Shown: piece after piece, positions 30,695-36,182 of the stretch
Numbering within the stretch: the stretch's first letter is position 1
How the letters are laid out: each line of letters begins with the position of its first letter
Virus record (IMG/VR): IMGVR_UViG_3300012920_000112
Coordinates: 1 to 36,182 of that record
Length of the DNA: 36,182 nt
DNA from: a virus
Reading direction: 5' to 3' (one strand)
The notes under the pieces: generated by a model
What the model was told of the DNA's origin: nothing
The model's database searches: none
The model's input: the letters and a program-made list of their open reading frames with translations, nothing else
Position numbers and translations under genes: made by a program

Positions 30695-30959
30695 ACAACT
30701 TGTAACAAAATTATCTTTGACAGTTCATCCAGAACTAAAACCTGAACTCTTTGATGATATAAAAGAATCCGCTCCGCACGGTAGTCCCTTTGATAGAGGA
30801 AGTGCTGACGCGTATTATGGTCGACCATATGATCCTCATTGGTGGCCTCAAGGTACTGGTATGGGTACTCGAATTGAAGAGGAAGCTATGTCTCCAAGAG
30901 AAATAGAACTCTACACGTTTGCTTATAGAAATGAAGATGATAGAAAGGATTGGGGTTAA
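30687..30959 (+). CDS. DRGxADxYY-motif phage protein, 90 aa
   Basis: The start at 30687 follows CAGGAGA and overlaps the previous stop. The motif SPFDRGSADAYYGRPYDPHW is conserved in many small phage and bacterial proteins of unknown function; here it is followed by PQGTGMGTRI and an acidic tail (SPREIELYTFAYRNEDD). Family known by sequence pattern only; no reaction is assigned. Confidence 0.72.
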   Translation: MAEQLVTKLSLTVHPELKPELFDDIKESAPHGSPFDRGSADAYYGRPYDPHWWPQGTGMGTRIEEEAMSPREIELYTFAYRNEDDRKDWG

Positions 30960-30961
30960 TT

Positions 30962-31225
30962 ATGACTGAAGTAGCAACTACTATGGAAGAGCGTTTGGCT
31001 CTTATTAAAAAGATCGCTAAGCGTAAAGGTATGCTTAAAACTGTCAAGGAAAAAACACGTAAGGCAAGGTCTTACGCTTTACAGAATCGAAAAGATGATG
31101 TTCCTGATTGGGCAAGAGATGACGGTAATAACGTCAACGCTTGGACAGATGAGCGTAAATATGCTGATCAGTATTATGGTGATGCATATCGCGACACTAC
31201 AAGGTATGACAACGATTGGGATTAA
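30962..31225 (+). CDS. Unknown basic phage protein, 87 aa
   Basis: GGGG lies about 8 nt before the start. The N-terminal half is strongly basic and helical (LIKKIAKRKGMLKTVKEKTR), the second half acidic and aromatic (DERKYADQYYGDAYRDTTRY). The latter echoes the Y-Y-G motif of the preceding gene, without clear homology. Function unknown; DNA or RNA contact is possible from charge. Confidence 0.65.
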   Translation: MTEVATTMEERLALIKKIAKRKGMLKTVKEKTRKARSYALQNRKDDVPDWARDDGNNVNAWTDERKYADQYYGDAYRDTTRYDNDWD

Positions 31226-31231
31226 TTTCTA

Positions 31232-31447
31232 ATGGATTGGATACTTGTACTTGTAACACTTCTTAGCGACGGTCAGTATAAAGTTACTACAGAAAAAGCT
31301 TTTGACTATTACCCTTCGTGTCAAATCTCCGCGGAGGGTAGACAACTTTTTTTAACGGCTGAAGGCATACACCATAAACAATACGTGTGTATTGCAAAAA
31401 ACCCTATGGAAAATAATAATGAGCGACAAGATAGTATTTCTAACTGA
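31232..31447 (+). CDS. Small unknown protein, 71 aa
   Basis: A hydrophobic N-terminus (MDWILVLVTLLSDGQYKVTT) may be a weak export or anchor signal, followed by two cysteines (YYPSCQISAEG, YVCIAKNP). The 3' end overlaps the next gene by 29 nt. Family not recognised. Confidence 0.55.
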   Translation: MDWILVLVTLLSDGQYKVTTEKAFDYYPSCQISAEGRQLFLTAEGIHHKQYVCIAKNPMENNNERQDSISN

Positions 31448-31634
31448 TCTTATAGAACAAAAACTAAGAAAAGAAAAAGAGATAGATTATTATGAAAGTC
31501 AGTTGAAAGAGATCACTGACAAGCTTTTCTTTTTGCGGAAGGAAAAAGATCTGACTGAACTTATTATAGATATCTTACAAAAAGAAAAGATTATTGATCT
31601 TTCAGAAAATTTAAAGAAGATAGAAGAAAAGTGA
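31419..31634 (+). CDS. Small coiled-coil protein, 71 aa
   Basis: The internal start at 31419 (MSDKIVFLTDLIEQ) is preferred to an upstream in-frame codon. Heptad-like helices cover most of it (KLRKEKEIDYYESQLKEITD, and KEKDLTELIIDILQKEK). The stop overlaps a GTG start of the next gene (GTGA). Function unknown. Confidence 0.62.
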   Translation: MSDKIVFLTDLIEQKLRKEKEIDYYESQLKEITDKLFFLRKEKDLTELIIDILQKEKIIDLSENLKKIEEK

Positions 31635-31801
31635 GAAGAGGACGTAAAAGAAATTCTCGCGAATACGTTGAGATGAGAATAAAACAACTTATAGAAGAGA
31701 GTCATAAGGCAAGTGATAAAATGACTCGCAGGTGGTTGACTAAATGTGCTGATGAATTAAAATGGGTTTTACAGGTAATGGATGATGAGAGAAAAGATTA
31801 A
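31631..31801 (+). CDS. Small basic protein with GTG start, 56 aa
   Basis: A GTG inside the previous stop (GTGA) opens a 56-codon frame whose end overlaps the next gene by 20 nt. The N-terminus is strongly basic (MRRGRKRNSREYVEMRIKQ) and the rest helical (WLTKCADELKWVLQVMDDE). It fits the coupled-overlap style of this operon. Unknown family; nucleic-acid binding is possible. Confidence 0.55.
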   Translation: MRRGRKRNSREYVEMRIKQLIEESHKASDKMTRRWLTKCADELKWVLQVMDDERKD

Positions 31802-32000
31802 AGAAAGAATGGATGTACTTCAAAAGATGATGGAGAGTAATATTCATCTTGACGATGCAGAAAGAGTGTCCAGGCAAATAGCAACTATAAGTAAGTTTTG
31901 GTCAGTCCTGTCAGAAGAAGACAGAGATTATATCCAAGGCTGTCAGTATGCTATTGAAGAACAATATGAATGGAAAATAGCTGAAAAGGGATACGATTAA
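31782..32000 (+). CDS. Small helical protein, 72 aa
   Basis: Two adjacent ATG codons open the gene; the first is used here. A helix-rich protein (REKIKERMDVLQKMMES; AERVSRQIATISKFWSVL) with acidic C-terminus. The stop overlaps the next start by one base. Not recognised. Confidence 0.62.
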   Translation: MMREKIKERMDVLQKMMESNIHLDDAERVSRQIATISKFWSVLSEEDRDYIQGCQYAIEEQYEWKIAEKGYD

Positions 32001-32326
32001 TGAAAGTTAAAATAAACGACATTGGCGGTGAAGTAGTAAAAGACAATGAAACTTATCTATTGAAAGATAATAAGTTGTTAAAAAATTTAGTCTTAAGTAG
32101 CACAGATCTAAAACCAAACATGAGTACCAGAGGACATAAACACGAAGGTCAAGAAGAAGTTTATTTTTTCGTCAAAGGAAGTGCTATGATGGAAATTGAT
32201 GATGATAGATTCTTTGTAGATGAAGGTGATGTTGTCCTTATTGAAGATGGCGTGTTTCATAGAGTCCATGCAGAGGAACACGGCTGTTATTTTGTTTGTG
32301 TCTTTGACGGAAAGAGAAATCACTAA
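32000..32326 (+). CDS. Cupin-fold metal protein, 108 aa
   Basis: Cupin motif 1 is GHKHEGQEEVYFFVKG with His46, His48 and Glu52/53 as metal ligands; motif 2 is GDVVLIEDGVFHRV with His87. The single-domain length (108) is typical of small Cupin_2 enzymes. Such proteins often are sugar isomerases/epimerases or dioxygenases. The next two genes are DUF1289 and KdsA on the same transcript, so a sugar-metabolism role is the best guess; not shown. Confidence 0.8.
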   Translation: MKVKINDIGGEVVKDNETYLLKDNKLLKNLVLSSTDLKPNMSTRGHKHEGQEEVYFFVKGSAMMEIDDDRFFVDEGDVVLIEDGVFHRVHAEEHGCYFVCVFDGKRNH

Positions 32327-32329
32327 CTA

Positions 32330-32509
32330 ATGAGAAGAGGTAAGAGATTAAGTAAGAGGTGGGAAGATATTGAATCACCTTGTGTTAATGTCTGCAAATT
32401 AAAGAATGGTGTATGTATAGCTTGTGGAAGAACACAAGATGAAATAAGAGACTGGCTAATAATGACCGAAGAACAAAGAAGAGAAGTAATGGAAAGAGTA
32501 GATAAATGA
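32330..32509 (+). CDS. DUF1289 protein, 59 aa
   Basis: ESPCVNVCKLKNGVCIACGRTQDEIRDW follows the DUF1289 signature S-P-C-x3-C-x6-C-x2-C-G-R-T-x2-E-I. The four cysteines (Cys18, Cys22, Cys29, Cys32) are placed to hold a metal or Fe-S centre. The family is widespread in proteobacteria and of unknown function. The gene overlaps kdsA by 4 nt (ATGA). Transfer from a proteobacterial host is the simplest explanation. Confidence 0.85.
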   Translation: MRRGKRLSKRWEDIESPCVNVCKLKNGVCIACGRTQDEIRDWLIMTEEQRREVMERVDK

Positions 32510-33288
32510 AAATTATAGCGGGTCCGTGTCAACATGAGTCATACCCTCAATCATTAGAAATAGCAAAACATTGTCATGAGATCTGTTGGGAACTTGGTGG
32601 CGGTGGATATGGAATTGACTACTACTTTAAAGCTTCTTTCGATAAAGCAAACAGAACTAGTTTGGATAGTCCTCGAGGACAAGGAATAGATGTAACTCTA
32701 CCAGCTTTCCAAAACCTAAAGAAAGAAATACCTGAACTAAAGATATGTACAGACGTTCACACTGAAGGACACATTAATAGGTGCAAAGGTGTGGTTGATA
32801 TGATACAGATACCTGCATTCTTATCCAGACAAACAGACTTAATTTTAGCCGCCGCAAAAACGGATTGTGTGATAAATATTAAGAAAGGCCAGTTCATGGC
32901 ACCATGGGATATAAAAGGGATCATAAGTAAACTAGATGCAGCCACAGACTATTGCATTACTGAACGAGGTACCAGTTTTGGTTATAACAGGCTTGTTGTC
33001 GACTTTGCTGGGATTTCTTATATGTTGCGCAGCCTCGGGAATAAGCTTGTCTTCGATGCTACTCATTCCGTACAGACGCCCGGTGGAGAGGGTAGTCATA
33101 GTGGCGGTGATCGTAGCTTGGTTCGTAATATGGTTCGTGCAGCAGCGGCCGTTGGTGTATCCAGTTTCTTTTTAGAAGTACATCCTGATCCTGATAACGC
33201 TCCTTCAGATGGTCCTAACATGATAAAGTTAGAAGACTTTGAAGATATTATTAGAGATATTGTTTTTATCAAAAAAATGATAGGATAG
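32506..33288 (+). CDS. kdsA: 3-deoxy-8-phosphooctulonate synthase (metal-dependent KdsA), 260 aa
   Basis: KdsA joins phosphoenolpyruvate and arabinose 5-phosphate to KDO 8-phosphate, the first committed step to the KDO of LPS inner core and some capsules. Conserved: IAGPC (Cys8), FKASFDKANR, IPAFLSRQTD, NIKKGQFMAPW, ERGTSFGYNRLVVD, FDATHSVQTPGG and HPDPDNAPSDGP. Cys8, His187, Glu224 and Asp235 correspond to the Cys-His-Glu-Asp metal ligands of the Aquifex aeolicus-type enzyme (Cys11, His185, Glu222, Asp233), so this is the metallo class, not the E. coli Asn class. Full family length. Ends before an early-type promoter. Confidence 0.95.
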   Translation: MKIIAGPCQHESYPQSLEIAKHCHEICWELGGGGYGIDYYFKASFDKANRTSLDSPRGQGIDVTLPAFQNLKKEIPELKICTDVHTEGHINRCKGVVDMIQIPAFLSRQTDLILAAAKTDCVINIKKGQFMAPWDIKGIISKLDAATDYCITERGTSFGYNRLVVDFAGISYMLRSLGNKLVFDATHSVQTPGGEGSHSGGDRSLVRNMVRAAAAVGVSSFFLEVHPDPDNAPSDGPNMIKLEDFEDIIRDIVFIKKMIG

Positions 33289-33300
33289 TGCATTTTTTCC

Positions 33301-33329
33301 TTTACATTTGTCTAAAACTGTGGTAGACT
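33301..33329 (+). promoter_or_regulatory. Early-type promoter (TTTACA-N17-TAGACT)
   Basis: TTTACA at 33301-33306, a 17-nt spacer ending in TGTGG, and TAGACT at 33324-33329. GTGCATTTTTT lies just upstream, echoing GCATTTTTTT before the promoter at 29754. AGGAGG (33336-33341) then sits 7 nt before the ATG at 33349. Confidence 0.75.
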
Positions 33330-33348
33330 ATTAGTAGGAGGAATGATA

Positions 33349-33612
33349 ATGAACGGTATAAATCCAGAAATTAGAAATAGAATACGTCTCTCAATAGCAG
33401 CATATGCTTATGAGTACGAAGATGATCCAATCATGTCAGACGCTGAGTTTGATGATTTGGCCAAGTCTATTAATGTAGAAGAAAAGACTGGCAATCGCAA
33501 GCTTGATAACTTTTTTAAGAAACATTTTCAACCTGACACTGGTATGTGGATTCATCAACATCCTGAAAAACAAAAGTTGAAACATATCTATATGGAGTTT
33601 TTTAAAAAATGA
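33349..33612 (+). CDS. LigA-Ia-like small protein, 87 aa
   Basis: IRLSIAAYAYEYEDDPIMSDAEFDDLAKSI matches, in pattern, the start of bacterial NAD-dependent DNA ligase (domain Ia), where Y-x-x-D-x-P-x-I-S-D-A-E-Y-D-x-L contacts the NMN half of NAD. The rest of a ligase (adenylation lysine, OB and BRCT domains) is absent, so this cannot be a ligase by itself. The start at 33349 is chosen for AGGAGG 7 nt upstream. A nucleotide-binding or NAD-related role is conceivable. Confidence 0.7.
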   Translation: MNGINPEIRNRIRLSIAAYAYEYEDDPIMSDAEFDDLAKSINVEEKTGNRKLDNFFKKHFQPDTGMWIHQHPEKQKLKHIYMEFFKK

Positions 33613-33977
33613 CAATGCATCTCGTTCGTGGTATGTCTAGCCTAAATACTAAAAAGCGTAGACAAAAGAAGTCTCCTGGTTGGAAACAAAAGATGGCGGA
33701 GCACGATAAGTTCCTTCGAAAGATGGGTGCTCATCCTGATCAAATAAAAGAAAAGAGGAAAAAGAATGCTGATGTTCCTATTCGGCACATCCCTGATTAT
33801 AGCTCTGATCGTCCTAGTCTGCCTACTAGCGATGTTATATGTGGAGGAGGACTAAGGAAAGATTCGAATAAATATACAGGTACCGAGATTATTGGTATAG
33901 GCACTATGCACAAGTCTAATATGGTACCAGTGTCACGAAAAAAGGACGCTGAGGATATGGCTAAAATGAGGAGATGA
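33609..33977 (+). CDS. Conserved-type basic phage protein, 122 aa
   Basis: A strongly basic N-terminal half (MHLVRGMSSLNTKKRRQKKS, then KQKMAEHDKFLRKMG) is followed by a Gly-containing patch (DVICGGGLRKDSNKYTG) and IGIGTMHKSNMVPVSRK. The opening MHLVRGMSSLNTKKR pattern is one I associate with small T4-like marine phage proteins of unknown function. Starts in an ATGA overlap. Confidence 0.72.
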   Translation: MTMHLVRGMSSLNTKKRRQKKSPGWKQKMAEHDKFLRKMGAHPDQIKEKRKKNADVPIRHIPDYSSDRPSLPTSDVICGGGLRKDSNKYTGTEIIGIGTMHKSNMVPVSRKKDAEDMAKMRR

Positions 33978-33978
33978 T

Positions 33979-34218
33979 ATGTTTTCAATAGAGTTCGAAT
34001 ATGATCATACGTTCACAACACTATTGGATAACGAAGGCAGAAGAGAAGATGTACAATTGATAATTACTGATACTGATGTTTTTATTAGGCAGTTCAATGA
34101 AAAAGCAAATAAGTATGAAGTAATCAACTTTTCGCCAATGATGTTTAAAGAACTCATGACATCAATGGATTATCCAGAAGGACTATACGCTACATCAAAG
34201 GAGTTGGTGAGACAGTAA
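33979..34218 (+). CDS. Small unknown beta protein, 79 aa
   Basis: Alternating strands (MFSIEFEYDHTFTTLLDNEG; DVQLIITDTDVFIRQFNEK) followed by a helix (MMFKELMTSM) suggest a small globular fold. No family recognised. It ends 1 nt before the radical SAM gene. Confidence 0.68.
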   Translation: MFSIEFEYDHTFTTLLDNEGRREDVQLIITDTDVFIRQFNEKANKYEVINFSPMMFKELMTSMDYPEGLYATSKELVRQ

Positions 34219-34219
34219 A

Positions 34220-35137
34220 ATGAGTAAATCTTACGCTGAAGCGTATTACAGCAATAAGCTGTGTATGTGGATGGATATCTCCACGTACTGCAATGCTGGT
34301 TGCCCAGAATGTCATAGGACTGATATAGTCAAAGGTGGTCTAAAAACTATAGACTGGCTTCCTCTCGTTCAATGGAAACTCGAAGAATTTAAAGAAAGAT
34401 TTAAATCTGACTTTATACGTAACGTGAGAAGATGGGAGTTCTGTGGAACTTGGGGAGATCCGGTTATGAATAAAGATCTCTATAACATAGCAAAATACAT
34501 TGTCGAATCAAATGCTTCTTCTTTTATTTCTATTGATACGAATGGAAGTATAAGAGGTGTCAACTGGTGGTCAGACTTAGGTAAACTAGCAGCCGCAACA
34601 AAACACTACGGTGGTGGAATGATTGAGGTTGACTTTGCAGTTGAAGGCGTAACTCAAGAAATGCACTCTCATTATAGAAGAAAAACAAACTTACATAAAG
34701 TGCTTGCAAACATGAAAGCTTTTACCGATGGTGGAGGCGAAGCGACTGCGTTTGTTGTTATCCATAAACACAATCAAGATTACTTACATGAAATAAAAGA
34801 AATGTGTGAAATGCACGGTGCAAAGTCATTTAACTTTGTTGAGTCTAACAGGTTTGAATGGCACTCTACTGGAAATACTGGTAGGTTTGAATTTATAGAC
34901 GAGAATAATAAGAAGCAGGTACTTCTCCAAGCTGATGAATACTCTGTTCCTAAAGAAAATTCACAGTTTCATGCACCAATAGCCGACCATAAAAGAAGAG
35001 TTGATCACAATCCAATATATAATAAAACATCTAAAAATAGTTATATGCAAATCCAAAAAGCTGTTAAGGCCGCGGCGGCAGAGTTTGAAGGTGAAGATGA
35101 TATTGATTCTTTCATAAAGGCCAACGAGGAAGAGTAA
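34220..35137 (+). CDS. Radical SAM enzyme core, 305 aa
   Basis: STYCNAGCPECHR supplies Cys24-x3-Cys28-x2-Cys31, the [4Fe-4S] site of radical SAM enzymes. FCGTWGDPVMNKD resembles the G-G-E motif region and ISIDTNGS the later strand; VDFAVEG corresponds to the substrate-side strand. The barrel ends without an auxiliary-cluster (SPASM) domain; that domain is encoded by the next gene, overlapping by one base. Such pairs modify peptides or metabolites by radical chemistry; the substrate here is unknown. The C-terminal 70 residues are helical and charged. Confidence 0.85.
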   Translation: MSKSYAEAYYSNKLCMWMDISTYCNAGCPECHRTDIVKGGLKTIDWLPLVQWKLEEFKERFKSDFIRNVRRWEFCGTWGDPVMNKDLYNIAKYIVESNASSFISIDTNGSIRGVNWWSDLGKLAAATKHYGGGMIEVDFAVEGVTQEMHSHYRRKTNLHKVLANMKAFTDGGGEATAFVVIHKHNQDYLHEIKEMCEMHGAKSFNFVESNRFEWHSTGNTGRFEFIDENNKKQVLLQADEYSVPKENSQFHAPIADHKRRVDHNPIYNKTSKNSYMQIQKAVKAAAAEFEGEDDIDSFIKANEEE

Positions 35138-35505
35138 TGAAAAAAAGTTACATTAAATGCAGATGGCTTGAGATGAATAAGATCTTAGTAAATCCTGATG
35201 GTCAAGTTTATCCATGCTGCTATCTGGCAAATAAAGCATATAAGTCAGAACAACTCGGTGTGTTTGGTCCGAACAATCAAGTAGAAGATATGAAAGAGAA
35301 AGGTCAGAACTGGTACTGGAAAGAAGGTGATGATCTTATGATTGAATATAAGAAAAACTATGAGGATCTTAACATTAAGAATAAAACTATGGAAGAAATA
35401 GTTAATCATGACTGGTACACAAAAACTCTACCAGAATCATGGGATAAAGAAGAAACTAGATTTGAAGCTTGCAGAACTTTCTGCGAACACTATGAAAATG
35501 AGTAA
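35137..35505 (+). CDS. Stand-alone SPASM-type Fe-S protein, 122 aa
   Basis: KCRWLEMNKILVNPDGQVYPCCYLANK is the opening of SPASM/auxiliary cluster domains (I-x-x-D-G-x-V-x-P-C-C). Cysteines at positions 8, 27/28, 112 and 116 could carry a [4Fe-4S] cluster. MEEIVNHDWYTKTLPESW fits the family's closing segment. This domain is normally fused to the C-terminus of a radical SAM core; here it starts one base after that gene's stop begins (TAATG), so both polypeptides likely assemble as one enzyme. Confidence 0.82.
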   Translation: MKKSYIKCRWLEMNKILVNPDGQVYPCCYLANKAYKSEQLGVFGPNNQVEDMKEKGQNWYWKEGDDLMIEYKKNYEDLNIKNKTMEEIVNHDWYTKTLPESWDKEETRFEACRTFCEHYENE

Positions 35506-36182
35506 TGTTTTTTATATCAGCACCTTTCGGTAACTATCTTAATTTCAAAAATGCTATTAGTGTAACGGGAACTTTTACAGTTCACCCTAGACCGGGTAGA
35601 CTGTTGCAGATAATAAAGACACTAAGATACACTAAAGATGGTTGGAGGAATAAGTTAGGAGTACGCAATCCAGGAATACATAAAGGAATGTGGAACACTA
35701 AGTACAATCAAGTCATGAGTATAGCTGCTCTAGAACCTGATGATTGGAACACACTCATAGGCACTATCAGCGCTGAGAGAAATATAGAACTCAATATTAG
35801 TTGTCCTAATCTCGATGCTTGTCGCGACACTATGAATTGGAAAGGATTTGAAAAGTTTCCAAAACATATGAGAGGTAAATGGTGCATAGTAAAAGTACCA
35901 CCAATCGCTAATAACAGTATGATTGATAAACTCATTGACTTAGGATATAAACAAATTCATGCAAGTAACACTGTTCCTACTGACAAGGGTGGACTGTCAG
36001 GAAAAATAATTACACCATACACTATGAGAATAATAGATTATATAAAGAATAAATATCCTCATGCAGAAATCATTGCGGGAGGTGGTGTGTATTCCAAACA
36101 AGACGCAATAGATTATTTAAACGCTGGAGCAGATCACATTAGTTTAGGTAGTGTATCTTTCACTCCTTGGAAAATAAAATCG
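35505..36182 (+). CDS. Dihydroorotate dehydrogenase-like protein (truncated by window end)
   Basis: The frame runs from an ATG overlapping the SPASM stop to the last base, giving 226 residues without a stop. LNISCPNLDA matches the N-(x)-S-C-P-N active-site segment of dihydroorotate dehydrogenases; ASNTVPTDKGGLSGKIITPY and IIAGGGVYSKQDAIDYLNAGADHISLGS match the later FMN-phosphate-binding G-G-L-S-G and I-x-G-G-G-x segments. The usual N-terminal beta-alpha unit is shortened. Likely binds FMN and oxidises dihydroorotate or a related substrate (pyrimidine supply), but the diverged N-terminus leaves the substrate uncertain. Confidence 0.8.
   Translation, partial: MFFISAPFGNYLNFKNAISVTGTFTVHPRPGRLLQIIKTLRYTKDGWRNKLGVRNPGIHKGMWNTKYNQVMSIAALEPDDWNTLIGTISAERNIELNISCPNLDACRDTMNWKGFEKFPKHMRGKWCIVKVPPIANNSMIDKLIDLGYKQIHASNTVPTDKGGLSGKIITPYTMRIIDYIKNKYPHAEIIAGGGVYSKQDAIDYLNAGADHISLGSVSFTPWKIKS

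Noticed and set aside
1-36182. CRISPR arrays, insertion sequences or integrase/attachment sites
   Set aside because: No regularly spaced direct repeats, transposase motifs or terminal inverted repeats were seen; the tRNA array has no flanking duplication of a tRNA 3' end.

Overview
The window is an AT-rich, almost fully coding segment of a T4-like (contractile-tailed) marine phage genome. Nearly every gene lies on the + strand in tight operons with 1-4 nt stop/start overlaps. The phage assignment rests on a long run of tail-fibre-like genes (LamG-like, beta-propeller and Ig-like modules), late promoters of the T4 type (TATAAATA), early-type promoters (TTTACW-N17-TAKAMT, often with TATGG before the -10), a tRNA trio with encoded CCA, and many very small genes. 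A Gram-negative marine host is inferred from the LPS and outer-envelope functions (KdsA, glycosyltransferases, glycine-zipper lipoprotein-like protein) and a proteobacterial DUF1289 protein. The exact host cannot be told from sequence alone.

Layout. (1) 1-13698: seven or more tail or fibre structural genes, several with TATAAATA just upstream; one carries a cupredoxin-like domain with a complete copper-ligand pattern. (2) 13707-21884: an early-type promoter followed by 13 overlapping genes. They comprise five DxD (GT-A, GT8-like) glycosyltransferases, two GT25-like glycosyltransferases, three methyltransferase-like proteins, a very short SDR, a small helical protein and a GNGxS protein of unknown function. 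This is a surface-glycan modification island. (3) 21882-23885: a regulatory cassette, small unknown genes (one SWIM-type zinc finger, one HExxH zincin whose 3' end runs into a tRNA) and tRNA-Arg(UCU), tRNA-Tyr(GUA), tRNA-Gly(UCC). (4) 23891-29687: late promoters and an envelope-oriented set: a short structural protein, an inner-membrane coiled-coil protein with a peptidoglycan-binding-like insert, a class 3 lipase, a secreted glycine-zipper protein and many small membrane proteins. (5) 29685-33288: a second copy of the same regulatory cassette, a strong terminator, a run of tiny early genes, then cupin, DUF1289 and a metal-type KDO-8-phosphate synthase (kdsA). (6) 33301-36182: an early promoter, small genes including a LigA-Ia-like protein, a radical SAM enzyme split from its SPASM domain, and a truncated dihydroorotate dehydrogenase-like gene running off the end.

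How it may work together (inference): early transcription from the TTTACW promoters would express the glycan island, the small host-takeover genes and kdsA while the host envelope is still being built. The late promoters would drive fibres and envelope or lysis proteins. That timing favours host-surface remodelling, such as blocking superinfection or altering LPS, over decoration of virions, though both remain possible. The two 125-nt intergenic cassettes suggest co-regulation of the blocks that start at 22010 and 29813.
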